DNA of 64,000 nucleotides, taken from assembly GCA_950295325.1 (NCBI GenBank), contig OX485806.1, forward strand, positions 49,283,169-49,347,168. The letters are read 5' to 3'. Position 1 is the stretch's first letter; every line of letters begins with the position of its first letter. Below are positions 46,471 through 58,214 of this stretch, piece after piece. The notes beneath the pieces are model-generated. The model did not search any database. It worked only from the letters and a program-made list of their open reading frames with translations, and was not told the DNA's origin. The position numbers were made by a program, and so were the translations under genes. The DNA is from Polytrichum commune (taxonomy: Eukaryota > Streptophyta > Polytrichopsida > Polytrichales > Polytrichaceae).

Positions 46471-47517
46471 GATTACTTTGGTGGAGCTGTTTGGGGGCAT
46501 CGGCACAGGATTAACAACCGTATTGGAGGCTGGCCTCACGGTCAAACAGTATGTCTATGTGGACAACTCTCAAGTGTCCACCCGTGTGGCTCGTCACCAT
46601 CTTCACCAGTTGATGTGTTATACCCACAACAGTTACACCCGAGTGCCATTCGTGGGTGTTTTTCACGTCTCCCTCGTGATGTTACATTCATCAGTGAGGC
46701 CGACTTACGACACTTGGGTCCGGTGGATATGGTGGTTGCGGGTTGGCCATGCCAAGGCCATTCCCATGTTGGAGCAGGCCAAGGTCTAGAGGATCCCAGG
46801 TCTAGTCTATTTTGGGACTTCATCCGCCTCATGCAGTGGTGGCTTTCCCACCAACCTTCCCCGCCAGGATATATCTTCGAGAATGTATCTTTGTTGGGAG
46901 ACTCTCGGGACAAGGTGTTGGAAGGCGATCATTATGTTCGTCAACACCTTGGAGATCCCATTTTTGTGGATGCCGCGAGCATTGGATCTTATGCCCACCG
47001 GCCTCGGTGGATTTGGACCAACCTCGCATCGTCATCCACTTTAGCTGCAGCATTTTCTATAGTGCCTCCACCTTTGGGTCAGAAGGTGGATGACATCTTG
47101 GATCCAAACCGGAATTCTTTGCCGGTTGTTCGAGATGACTTACCCCTGTTGGCATTGGTCAACAAAGTGGGGGCACCACGGAGGGCCTTTCCCACCTTTA
47201 TGACGTTTCCACAGTCATTCGCCTTCCGCAATCAGGGGCCGGGTATGGTGTGGGATGCTACTACCAAAACCCACACCGAACCCTTGGCTGATGAACGAGA
47301 GCGTGCCATGGGATTCTGCATTGGTACCACCACAGCTCCTGGCCTTTCTGAGGGCCAACGACGCTTCGTGTTGGGCCAAGCCATGGATCTTCATATCATG
47401 GTGTGGACTGTTGGTTTATGTTTTGCATTGCAACGACATCATGGTGACCAGTTGTTGTCTCTGGGGGCAGAGGATTCTGGTCAAAGGGCACAGCGGTCCA
47501 CATCCATGGAGGAATGA
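46471..47517 (+). pseudogene. C5-cytosine DNA methyltransferase domain inside Gypsy-2 (DRM/DNMT3-like)
   Basis: The motifs of a cytosine-5 methyltransferase appear in order. Motif I (SAM binding) is LVELFGGIGTGL at about 46477. Motif II is YVYVDNS. Motif IV is VVAGWPCQGHS, with the nucleophilic Cys at codon 46750-46752. A RSSLFWDFIRLM segment follows. Motif VI is FENV (46876-46887) and motif VIII HRPRWIW. The C-terminal ERERAMGF ... GQRRFVLGQAMDL corresponds to motifs IX-X. The SSLFWDF...FENV and ERERAMGF...VLG pattern resembles plant DRM and animal DNMT3 rather than MET1/DNMT1, CMT or DNMT2. One frameshift lies between motifs II and IV (about 46600-46625); the remainder to the TGA at 47515 is open. 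It would methylate DNA, perhaps the element's own cDNA or the target region. It sits between protease and RT. Confidence 0.9.
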
Positions 47518-49470
47518 ATTGAGGTCATAGTTGGAGAAGCCGAACAAATCTTTCGATTCGAGCAGCAGGTGATGGAGGAGCTCCGAGCTCAACAAGTTTA
47601 TATTGCTTTGGCTTCTTCACCTCCGGTGGTCGCTTCATCATCACATATTGGTGGTGATAAATAGGGGATGGACTTTATTGCTAGCACGGAGGTTGGGGGC
47701 ATGGTTAATGCCCCCTCCTCTCATTAGCAGTTAGTGTCCGTGCCAGCACCAGGTGGCTCTCTTCTAGTGGAGAGGGAGACCACAGAGTTTGATGATTGGC
47801 CATTGGAATTGGGCCCTCATCTCATTGGTGCTGAGGCACGGAATGTAGAAGCATTTATTCGCTCGTACCGCAGGTGTTTTGCTTTTAGCCTTCAAGATCT
47901 TGAAGGTTATAAAAGAAAACCCATCCACATTCAGTTGGAGGACAACCATCCCATTTTTCGGAGACCTTATAGGCTCAGTGTTTCCAAGCAAATTGGCGTT
48001 CAGGCTCGTTGCAAAGAGCTCTTGGCAGCAAGGCTAATCAAACTTTCCAATGGGGAGTATGCTTGTGCTACGGTTATGCCATCGAAGAAGGACATCTTTG
48101 GCAATTGGACGGAGAAGCGGATGTGCGGGGATTACCGTCCAGTTAACCGGAAGATTAAGTCGGATCGATATCCCATGCCAATCCCGAAGGAATTGTTCGA
48201 TGCCGTTGGATTTTCTCGAATCTTTAGCACATTGGACTTGAGTTGCGGCTATCACCAGTTCCCATTACTTGTGGGAGACCGGGTGAAGACTGCATTTTGG
48301 GGAGTTGATCAAGATGGGAAGGATCAATTGTACCATTGGAAGTTTCTTCCATTTGGCCTCAAGAATGCACCTGCTGAGTTTCAGAGAGTGATGAACTAGG
48401 TCCTCTCTGGCTTGCCATTTTCTCGGTGTTACATTGATGACGTGATCATCTTCAGCAGGACACCACAAGAGCATGTTAGGCACCTGCAAGCCGTTTTTGA
48501 ACGCTTGCAGCGGTGGGGATTGCGCTTACACCATGGTAAGTGCAAGTTTTTCCATGACCGACTGGCATATCTAGGTGATATGATTATTCTGGGAGGTCTT
48601 GGGGTGCAACAAGCTAAGGTGGATGCCTTGCAAAAGATCCCGACACCAGTCGATGTGCCGAGACTTTGTGCTTTCTTGGACTTGGCGAATTACTACCGAT
48701 GATTCGTCAAAGAACTTTAGCTTGATCGCAAAGCCTCTTACCATTCTCACGAGCAAGGACCAACCGTGGATTTGGGGTCGTGAGCAGCAACATGCGTTTG
48801 AGACATTGAAGCAGAGACTGGGTACGGCTCCAGTGCTTCGACGTCTAGATATCTCCAAATCCTTTCAGTTGCATACGGATTGGAGTTCATTGGATTTGGG
48901 AGCAGTCCTCACTCAGAAGGATGATTTTGGCCGGGAGTATGTTGTTGCTAACGCTTCGCGAAGCAATAACACGGCAGAGGCTAATTATTTGGCATACGAG
49001 GGAGAAGCATTGGCGGCAATATGGACTATTGCCCATTTTCGGCCATATCTTTATGGTCAGCACTTTACTTTAGTGACTGACCATCAGCCGTTACGGTGGC
49101 CCATGGAGTCGGATAAGCTTACTGGCAAGCTTGCCAGGTGCGCTTTGTTGCTCCAGGAGTATGACTTTGAGGTGGTACACCGTGCTGGGATTACCAACCT
49201 GGATGCAGATGGACTCTCATGCAATCCAAGTCCTTCGGATAAGGACTTGACCGGGGCCAGGTGGCATGGAGATTGTGATCGAGAGGCGGTTCCAAATTGG
49301 CACGCGGCTGCTTACCTCACTTTATTTTCTGGTGCATCTGTTGAGGTTCCGATTCAGGGCTCAGATGATGAGACTGATCAGCCTCAAGCTATTGCGGATA
49401 TATGGGAGGATCTTCCCGTATTGCATAAGTTTCAACATGGTACCTTTCCTTCGTCTATTTCGGCAATTTA
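47518..49470 (+). pseudogene. Gypsy-2 reverse transcriptase and RNase H
   Basis: The frame of the methyltransferase continues past stops at 47515, 47662 and 47725 into RT. Recognisable are QLEDNHPIFRRPYRLS, an RMCGDYRPVNRK block, FSTLDLSCGYHQ, FLPFGLKNAPAEFQRVM and the catalytic YIDD (48430-48441). Stops lie at 48397 (TAG) and 48700 (TGA). After a frameshift near 48705 the RNase H domain follows (FQLHTDWSSLDLGAVLTQKD, NYLAYEGEALAAIW, FTLVTDHQPLRW, NLDADGLS). The order RT then RNase H then integrase is that of Ty3/gypsy. Confidence 0.92.
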
Positions 49471-50875
49471 AAGGGATAGGATTGGACATCAAATAACAAG
49501 GTTCCGTTGGGAGAACGGTTTGTTATTTCGATTGTGGCCGGATGGGACAAGGCGTCTTGTCCCTAGGCCGGATCAGAGGGCCTCCTTGGTGCGACAAGTG
49601 CACGAGGAACTTGGCCATTTTGGCATACGCAAGACACGTTCGATGTTGCGTGGCCAATATTGGTGGACTGGCATATATCAACAAGTGGTTGCTTATGTCG
49701 GGAGGTGTGAAATTTGTGACCGGGTCAGATCTAGCTTTAACACCTTGTCACCTCAATTACAGCCCTTACCTATCATGGGATTGGATTACCGTTGGTCGCT
49801 GGACTTTGCAAGACTGTTGGTCGTCACGCCACGTGGAGCAAAGTACGTGTTGGTGATGGTGGAGCATTTTAGCAAGTGGATTGAGCTTGTTGTTTTATCC
49901 CAAAACTCTGCAGAGTTGGCCGCGACTGCCTTTTTGAATCGTGTGTTGGCATGTTTTGGAGCACCGGCTGAAGTATTAACGGACCAAGGGATGGAGTTCC
50001 TCGGTGCTTTTGAGGAGTTGTGCACTAAGGCGCTCATAGATCACCTCACCACCTCTCGGGATCATTCGAAGGCGGATGGCTTAGCTGAACGGGTTGTTCA
50101 GACAACCAAGCGTGGCTTGAGGAAGTATCGATTACTTCAAGGGAATCATCGGGATTGGGACCTTATGTTGTCTTGGATTGCTATGGGCTATCGATTTAGT
50201 AGGCAGGCCTCTTTGGCGTCCTACAGCCCGTATCAGTTGTTGTATGGACGTGAGCCTATAGTCCCGAGTTCCATTCGGGAAAAGCTAGCTCATGTTGTGA
50301 ACTTGGATGACCCAGACATTTGGGCAGAGTGTTTGCAGGAGCGGGCTCAATTCTTCCAGAGGGCCATGCCTATGGCCATGGAGAATTTGTCCATTGCTTA
50401 GCACCGTGACACATTGCGTTATGCACGCATTGGCAGTGGTGCTTATTGACCTCAGTTGCGGAGATTCCGGCAGGGGGATTATGTCTATCTCCAACGTGAG
50501 GCACCTACGACATTGGATGTCAGGGCGGGGCGCATTATCCTTCGAGCAAAGGACGTGTTGCCGAGTGGTTTGTTGTTGTTGGAAGGCAAGGATGGCATGG
50601 AATATCGCGAGCATTCAAAAAATTGTGTCCCATGTCATCTAACTATTGAGGGTACAGTTCATCCTGAACTGGCCGTCGTGCCAGAGGGTCTTCCATGTTT
50701 TGTGTGTGGAGAAAAGAAAGGAGCGGCTACTATGCTCTTGTGTGATCAGTGTCAACGCGGTTGGCACATGGCATGCTTGAGGCTACCCTTGACTTCTCTA
50801 CCATCTGGACAGTGGAGTTGTCATCGTTGTCGAGGATCTTCCGTACTTGGTGCTCCCACCAATCGTACTCAATGA
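49471..50875 (+). pseudogene. Gypsy-2 integrase with C-terminal PHD finger
   Basis: Zinc-binding HHCC region: HEELGHFGIRKTRSML then CEICDRVR. Catalytic core: Asp at 49802, Asp at 49982 (LTDQGMEF) and Glu at 50087 (GLAERVVQTTKRGLRKY), giving D,D-34-E. A C-terminal barrel-like module follows (RFRQGDYVYLQ, GRIILRAKDVLPSGLLLLEG). Stops occur at 50399 (TAG) and 50447 (TGA). From 50696 to 50830 the same frame encodes a canonical C4HC3 PHD finger: CFVC, CDQC, GWHMAC and QWSCHRC with standard spacing. PHD fingers bind histone H3 tails. Here it occupies the place of the chromodomain in chromoviruses and could steer integration; that role is inferred. Confidence 0.92.
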
Positions 50876-51146
50876 TCCTGAGTGGTTTTCATCATCCTGT
50901 GCCTGCCAAAATGGAAAATGAGGAGTTATGGCTTAGAGACGCAATCAACATGAGGCGGTGGATTTAATTCTTTGGGATATGATGGCCAAACATCAGAGGC
51001 GATTAAGGATGGGGCTCACTTTGCACCCAGCCTACAGTTCCTTGGAATAACGTTTACCACATTAGTTAGTTGCAGAGCAATCTTTCATTATCCATGCCCT
51101 TTAGATTGGCATTGGTCCTAGCTGCTTGGCGGGACTCCATAGTCAG
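50876..51146 (+). other. Gypsy-2 3' untranslated region
   Basis: Between the end of the integrase-PHD frame and the polypurine tract. No domain was recognised. Confidence 0.5.
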
Positions 51147-51159
51147 CTGAGGGGGGGCA
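51147..51159 (+). other. Gypsy-2 polypurine tract
   Basis: CTGAGGGGGGGCA directly precedes TGTCGAGG, the start of block A. This is strong evidence that an LTR starts at 51160. Confidence 0.8.
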
Positions 51160-51705
51160 TGTCGAGGTGTGTTGTTTATGCGTGACTTTGCTATGTTGTA
51201 ATGTTGTTTGTTAGTGGTGGTTGGTACTCGATCTGCATTGACACACGATCGTTATTTACACGACAGCTGTCACGGTATGCGGCGTCGACGGCCGCACCTT
51301 ATCCGTTGGGTTTCATTCATCTAGATTTGGATGGATGAATTTAGATGTGGAGAGGAAGGCTCCTAAGTAAAGAGCCTCTTTTTTGGCTTGGCATTCTTTC
51401 CAAGTCAAGTCTTGTGAGTGAGTGTGTGGACAGAGCTTGTGTGAGGTGAAGATTGCATGTTTTTGCAATAAATCTTGAGTTCTTCTTCCCCTACTTACAC
51501 TCTTGGATTCTCCCGATGTGGAGTGAGAGATAGCTTGACTCATTGTGTGTATTTGAAGAGAGATTTAAAGCTCTTATGAGTGTTTCACTCTCTTCCTTCT
51601 CACTTGTCGAGGTGTGTTGTTTATGTGTGACTTTGCTATGTTTTAGTGTTGTTTGTTAGTGGTGGTTGGTACTCGAACTGCAGTGACACACGATCGCTAT
51701 TTACA
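51160..51705 (+). repeat. Gypsy-2 right terminal repeats, arranged A-B-A'
   Basis: Block A (51160-51260, TGTCGAGG...TATTTACA) recurs as A' (51605-51705) with about 6-8 substitutions. Block B (51268-51604) lies between and matches the left repeat. Both A copies end at the same TTTACA. The polypurine tract implies an LTR of A+B; A' directly after B would then be a second LTR start, as in an LTR-LTR junction. The left end of the element has B only. Confidence 0.8.
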
Positions 51706-51840
51706 TGGCCTGGCGCGTTGGAAAAACAAAGTAACATGAATGGGATGACAACTGCTATTCCAATCAAAGTAACAAGCCACAAGATTGGCTGGATGGATGA
51801 ATTACTTTAGTGCCTTCAAGTTATGACCTTCTATATCATA
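51706..51840 (+). repeat. Right part of the repeat into which Gypsy-2 inserted
   Basis: Matches 58345-58452 in order (GGATGACAACTG, AAAGTAACAAGCCACAAGATTGGC, ATGACCTTCTA-type blocks). With 42690-42794 it reconstitutes the copy of this repeat seen uninterrupted at 58215-58452. Confidence 0.75.
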
Positions 51841-52604
51841 CAATCATCCAAATGCATCATATAAATCCGTGCATCACATTCATCAATGGAAATTGTCATG
51901 AGTCCATCTTTCATCCCTCATAAAACTTCATTTCATCCAACCTAATCAACATAATTTCACCTAAAATTCATTCATCATACGTAGTTGTTGCTACCACAAG
52001 GGGAGTTGGTTCAAGGTACCTAATTTCCACCAAACTCCACAATGGATAATTCTGGTTGGATTGGCTGAGTAGTGGAAGGTATTAAGGGTTAAACCACCTT
52101 TTTTAAGAATAATACTCAGATAAGTGATTTTTTCCATCCTCCAAGCCAACACTCCAATCAAGATTAAGGCTCTAGTATTAGTTTTAATCTTGTCTCTAAT
52201 TTTATTACCAATCTCTAACTTTATCTTTATCTCATGCCTCTAAGCCTCAAATGCCACATAACTCTCAACAACCAACAATTCAACCTAAAAAACACAACAT
52301 GAATCAATAAAATAAAAACAAAAAAACCTTAATCAATATAACAAGAAATTCTAGATTTCCAATTGGTTGTGGCCTTCACTCCAACAACCACATATCTAAC
52401 AACAATTCACTCTTGTAGCCACATATTCATACAATAGCTCTTCAACAAGGTTTACAAATCATTCTATTCAACATTAATTTTGCTAGCATTCTAGGAATAT
52501 TGTGCCGATTCTTACATAAAAAAATTTAAAGAACGTCTTAACTAAGAGAGAGAATAAAAGTGAGCTTGACACTAACCTATGCAGACCACTTATTGTGAGC
52601 CACA
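51841..52604. other. AT-rich, no gene seen
   Basis: Short frames only. Some CATC/ATCAT repetition near 51850-51980. Confidence 0.4.
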
Positions 52605-52645
52605 ATCACCCCCACCCTTCAATTGCGTCCTAGTCCGGGTGGGAG
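52605..52645 (-). repeat. Single copy of the GGACTAGGACGC dispersed motif
   Basis: Inverse orientation relative to 3111-3145, matching the right arm of the hairpin at 75-176, with the CCCCCACCCTT block. Confidence 0.7.
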
Positions 52646-55010
52646 ATCATGTGCCACATCCTAACCTAACATCCTCATAAGCAAGTGCAAATTCAATCCA
52701 TGTGAAAAGGGAGAAGTGGTGTGTATAACACCTTTTTATTTTAAGAATGCACAAGCATTTACAAATGCTTGTGTCATGATTGATCACAACAATTGCTTCA
52801 TGGAAAGAAAAGAAGCTTTCCCCACCTTTCCTACCTCCAGTTAATTCTACTATGCTACTTATCACACCAACTAGGACTAAAAGTTGTGAATGGCATTGCC
52901 CCTCCCATATTGTCCTCTACTAACCGTCCATGCACTAGGCTGCACTAATGAGAAGGCTGGGACCACCCCTGTTGTTGCAGTCCTCTTTTTGACTGCGAGT
53001 CCCTCCTATTGCTGGCCATTGGGACCCATTGCGGGTGTCCTCATCCTCCACGCCCCTGCCTTGCTCCCAGTTCCGTCCTGGACGGCACCGATTGGCAGCA
53101 TAGTAGGGATCTGCTGCAGTTGGTAGTCCAAATTGGTGTTGCTCTCCTAACAGAGTTCCTCGTCTTCACCTGCATCACCTTTCTTTCCCCACTTTCCCCA
53201 CACCCGGCAACCCAAACACCTAACCCTCCCTCTACCCTATTGATCGCATACAACCAAATCCCATTACGGCCATCAAACTCCTCTTCGGTTCCTTACCAAG
53301 TGAACATCCGACTCGACACTACAACCTTATTTAATTCGAGGCGGCCTGATTCGAGGTTCGGGGTTCCCAGATCCTCCTGATTGCGGCTTTGCCTGGAGTT
53401 GAATGACTACCTAACGAGATCCTACCCTCAAGATTGATGTGAGTTCTCCTATTCGTTTATTTCTGACCATGTTGCCTGCTCTCACCACTCCTATACTTCT
53501 TGGTCCCTAGTCAATTCTCCTTGCCATAGATAAGACTTCAAATTTCCCAATTATTATAACGCCACTAGCTTCAATCCTGAGGATTTTTCCCCCTTTAACC
53601 ACTAGTTCAAGGATGTAACACAACCCAACTGATCCACCGCTTCCGACTCTTCTTAGGGATTTCCGCTTCTAACATCCCCCCAAAATTCACTGTAGGACCT
53701 CTCGATCCGCAGACAGCATTAGTTGTATTTTCCTCTTCTCAAGCTAACTGGGTCCTGGTAGCACTGCAGTCACTGACTCACACCTCCGTCACTCCAATCG
53801 AGGCAAGACCTCAATAGGTAGCAAGGGGGATTGAGACCTTCCGAGTGCAACAATCCTTGATACTGAGACTTGCTCTTACCGGTCCAATGTCGACCATACA
53901 ACACCGGGTACTTAATTCATGCATGAATCCTTTGTTTGTAACACCTTGACGCCTCTAGTGCATGATCCTATCAACCCAGATGCTACGACAGAGGTTCATC
54001 CCTGAGAAAATGCAGCCTTGTTTCCCAACCCACATGCGGTTTTGGCTCTTGACAAGGGAAGCAAGGCCATTCAAAACGGAAGCAGTCTCTCGAAAGACAT
54101 AGATTCCCTCGTTCCTCCTCTCTTACCTAGATCTCTGGTTTCCGACCTCCCTAACGCAATTAATCCCCGCTCCTACTCCACTTCTAAACCCCCACTCCCT
54201 ACCGCATCCTACCTTGATTTGCTTACCGACTAGCTTGATCTCACACATGTCGACTCACATTAGCCGTGAAGGCGATCTCTTCCAAGCTCCTCCGATGCCT
54301 CCCTTTGTTGCATAGCTCTTGCAACCCTCGCTTCACCCATCATTCAAACGGCAAGCGATTGATCCAGCCGAGCCCCGCGTCTATGTATGCCTTCCCTTTG
54401 CCGCTGCCGCTATTTCACTCCCTCTCCCCTGATGCACAAAACTTGCTCCGCCTCCAACCATCCTCCGTGATGGTGTGTCTTTCCGACACTCGTTCGACCC
54501 GGTCTCAAGCAATTCTCACAACTTTTTTTTCTTTTCCGTTGTTCTCCACAATGCCCTGAAGTGCTACCTTACTCTCGGCGACAGGGCTTCCGCATGGCCC
54601 CTCCTTCTCTCTTGCCTCAATCCCCTCCGAGGGAGGGCTTCGCCTCTCCTCTAGAGGTTCCTCTCCTCACTCTTGCATAATGAGAGTTTTTTCCTTGCCT
54701 CCCGAGACCCCTCCAAGCTTCTCATTTTTTTCTCGCGTTGCCTGGCATCTTTCGGGCCGCCCAAAAAGAAAAAACGGGGTTGGGCCTCTTTTCTTGGCCC
54801 TTCCCCTTGTAAGACTCCATTTCCCCATTCCTTTAGTTAATTTTACCTCCCCCTAGAACTCGCACTTAACTACTTACTTGACCCACCATTAATTCTCCTA
54901 GGCCTCTTGCCTTGCATAATTCCTAACTCACCGCTTAACTCAATTTAATCTAGACTTTAACTTCTCACCCTTTTTCTTATCTTTTTGACTACTCAAGAAA
55001 GCACAATATT
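52646..55010. other. Pyrimidine-rich repeat body without a gene
   Basis: C- and T-rich sequence between the motif at 52605 and the module at 55011. Frames up to 123 codons (53009-53380) are rich in Pro, Ser and Leu as a by-product of composition and lack domains. It is probably the body of the same repeat family as 177-3689. Confidence 0.4.
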
Positions 55011-55080
55011 AAGGTTTTAGTAATTTTTGTGATTGAGTTAACATGTGAGCACCATATTGGGCTCGCACTCATTTTCAGCC
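55011..55080 (+). repeat. Dispersed 3' module, copy 2
   Basis: AAGGTTTTAGTAATTTTTGT ... GTGAGCACCATATTGGGCTC, related to 3690-3765. Confidence 0.65.
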
Positions 55081-58000
55081 ACAAAATTTTACTGGCCATA
55101 GATCTCTCCGTATCTAAATTTAATGGTTAGTATCTACGGCTAACTCCACCTTACCTATCCTTCTCTTAAACCCCCAATCCAACGGTCTTCATTTGTCCTT
55201 GCTTTATTCAACAACCTTTGTTTCTTCCACACACATCTTCTTTTGTTTGTGCCTTCATCTCCTCATACGTTCATCGCCTTCATCTGCTCATGTTTTCATT
55301 TGCTTGATGTTGGGCCGGATTTTCATGTATTGCCTAATTGTCTAGCAATGCTAACCAATTCATATTAATTTTTATTCCTAACAACTAACTACACTTCCTA
55401 ACTAGATAATGAACGTTAATTCAAACCACAAGAGAATTGGGTGGATGACAAAAAAAACTAGAGAAATTCAAAAAAATTGTTTATCACAACTAAAATTATC
55501 GTCCCATAATAGAGTAAGTACAAAATATTGAAAGTGGAGAAAACATTCAATTGGGCAATTAAAGTTAGGTTTGTTAAAACAAAGTTTAAAGGCCAATTTC
55601 AAAAACGTCGGCCAAGATGGCATCTGGCAAGCATAATTTGGTAGTTTTGCTGAGATACTAAGTATGTATAGATCAAGTGCATTTGAAAAAAAACCAACAT
55701 TATGGGATTTTATGTGTGTATGGCTCAGGCCATGAAAATCTACAAAGGCATGCACATGTGCAATTCGTTTCAATTGAACTTTAGTGGTACAAGTTATAGT
55801 CAAGTGAGGGTGATAATAAGAAGGGTGTGCGTTCTATAATTTGACGATCATGCATTGATTTTTGCTTCTCCCACCAATATTTACACGGATGCAAAAGATG
55901 GGCATGGTATTGGCAGTCTTGTCTCGGTCATTTTTGCGGTGGACAAAAACAAAGTTAAATCAAGGGTTGCATATGAGCAGTGAACAAATACCTTTGCTAA
56001 TTTGTGTGGGGCAACTTGTGATCATGTTTGTGTTACTAACTACAAGGCAGTTGTGTATTCATGTGAGTTGGGATAAGATAAATTTTGGATAGTTTTTAAT
56101 ATGATAGAATTGGCGATGTTTCTAGGGTTATTGTAGTGAACTCTCTACACGCATGTCTGCCACGCCTTGTACTGGTTGTTTGTTATACGTGCAACAATTT
56201 TGACTCTCGATGGGTGAGAAAGCAGTGGCATGTGATCAACCAGTTGTGGGAACCATCGGTAGTAGCTCCGTTCATCCCAATTATCATGATATATTTTTTT
56301 CATTATTGAAGGCATCAAATGTATCTTCATGCAAAACTTTCTTCCCATGTGGTGTTTCCTTCATTTGTCTCAACTTGTTTTGCATTTCTAGCTCCTTTAT
56401 CTTTGTTCATCTACCTTTGCCGATTAATGTTTGTGTATTGTCCGTCTTGTAGAGATTGAGATGGTTACGAGGAACTCCATGATGTGCTAGTGTGTGTTGC
56501 ATATTGTTCCATTTGCCAATCCACGGGCCAGATTCAAGCGGCAGCAGGAAAAACATTGGCCACAATAGCATTAGTTAGCAACAACAATAATACGATTCAA
56601 GTTTTAACTCCAGGAATTTTTTTTAAATCATATTGGCTAGAGTGTAATATTGCATCGTGATGAGCTTGAATGGGTGAGACTTTGAATTATAAGACTACGT
56701 CTTGCACTATGGCTTAGTGTTTGTAAATACTCATTTTGTAATTGCTATAGTATTTGTAAACACTCATCATTTGTAAACATTGCCGATGTTGTTTTGGCAT
56801 ATTGCGTCGGCTATGGCATGTTCTTATGTTTGTAGTGATTCACATGTCAATGTTAAAACTTCCCTTGCTTTTGTTATTGTTTTTGCATTTTTTGTTGTGA
56901 ATAAATAAAACTCTAATGTTTTTGTTGTTCTGTTTATTATGTGTTGAATGTTGTTTTCCAATTAGTACGTCAAGAGCCTATGTTGAAGTCGTAATGGAAC
57001 AAAATACTCTTGCATAAATGCTAAATCATGAGTTTCAGGGTAATTTAAAAAATTTAAAGTATATTAGCATATTTTAAATTATGCAAAATTTTCATTTAGA
57101 ACTACCTATAGGGTTTTGAATATTAAGGAAGAATAGTTTTTTGTAATTGAAAGGTGCCATAAAACAAACTACTAGGTAAAGAACTCCAAGGAAAATACTT
57201 GGTTAACACACGTGGTTACCAAAGAACAAGGTAAGTGATCCCCCTTGGCTTGTAGCATATTTCCTTATAGATTTTGAAGCTCATATGAATATTTTGTTTG
57301 TTTTTAGAGTGAGGATTTTTTTTAATAATCATATGAGTACCTCGATTACCATAGTTAATTCATAAACTTCCAATATTTTAATATTTTAAACAAATATCCC
57401 AATTTTTTTAAAACATGTGTCTTCTTGGGTTTATTTTAAAATTCCATTCCTAATCACCCACCACGTAATAACAAATGTCCAAATAAAATATGTAATAAAT
57501 TTAAATCCACTTACCTTAGGTTCCCAACTATGTTGATTTTTGAACTTCGAACATTGAACAAAATTCTCTGGGAGGGACTAGCCAAATATATAGGCATTAT
57601 AGACGATAAAATATAGGGTCAAATATATTAATTATGGGTAAAATTTGTAAAATAATTACATACATTATAGGATGTTCCAGGTGCAGGAAATATCATTTTT
57701 TCTAATCTGCATTTGACATAACATCATAAAATTACTTAAATGGTACATATATCATGCTATTGAAATAAAAGGCTAAATCTAAAATCCAATACCTTGCATT
57801 CCATGATGAAAAATGAATAAATAAATTTTTATAGTCTATGAAGAATCAAGGAATGGATGAGAACACTTATGAAATCATCATCGCCCCTAACGACTTTAGG
57901 ATGATGGTTTCATTATAGATTGTCTTTTGAAGTGATTCAACTCAATGAAGAGGGATTTAAGTTTATAATACACTTTGAGGACTTTGGGGAATTGGAGAAT

Positions 58001-58214
58001 ATTTTTATCCATATAAGTAATATAGGGTATTATTAACCCAATTATTCAACAACCTAGAATGCCATTAGGTGTTACAAATCACAATAATTTATCATCATTT
58101 TGAAAAGCAACATGCTTTATAATCCATTTCAATAGGTAAATAGGTCCTCATGGAATATTGCGTTATTACAAATGTATATTATGTCTAAGAGGGAGTGCCC
58201 CCCCTGCCCCCCGA
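55081..58214. other. AT-rich intergenic DNA, no gene recognised
   Basis: Frames up to 111 codons on both strands overlap each other and have no domains. I see no RNA gene or long repeat. Confidence 0.45.

Larger units (their letters stand above)
42795..51705 (+). mobile_element. Gypsy-2: Ty3/gypsy element encoding a DNA methyltransferase and a PHD finger
   Basis: About 8.9 kb, plus strand. Order: terminal repeat, leader, gag with two zinc knuckles, aspartic protease, C5-DNA methyltransferase, RT, RNase H, integrase, PHD finger, polypurine tract, terminal repeats. Its ends are inferred from a 4-bp TGGC duplication and from a paralogous empty site at 58215-58452. At least 13 premature stops and about four frameshifts make this copy inactive, but every domain is easily read. 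Integrase after RT marks it as Ty3/gypsy. Methyltransferase-bearing retrotransposons have been described in charophyte algae and dinoflagellates; I cannot tell from sequence alone how close this one is to those. Confidence 0.92.

Noticed and set aside
46148-46789. Methyltransferase as an independent host gene inserted next to a retrotransposon
   Set aside because: The protease frame upstream and the RT frame downstream run directly into it without promoter, introns or flanking duplications, so it is part of the polyprotein.
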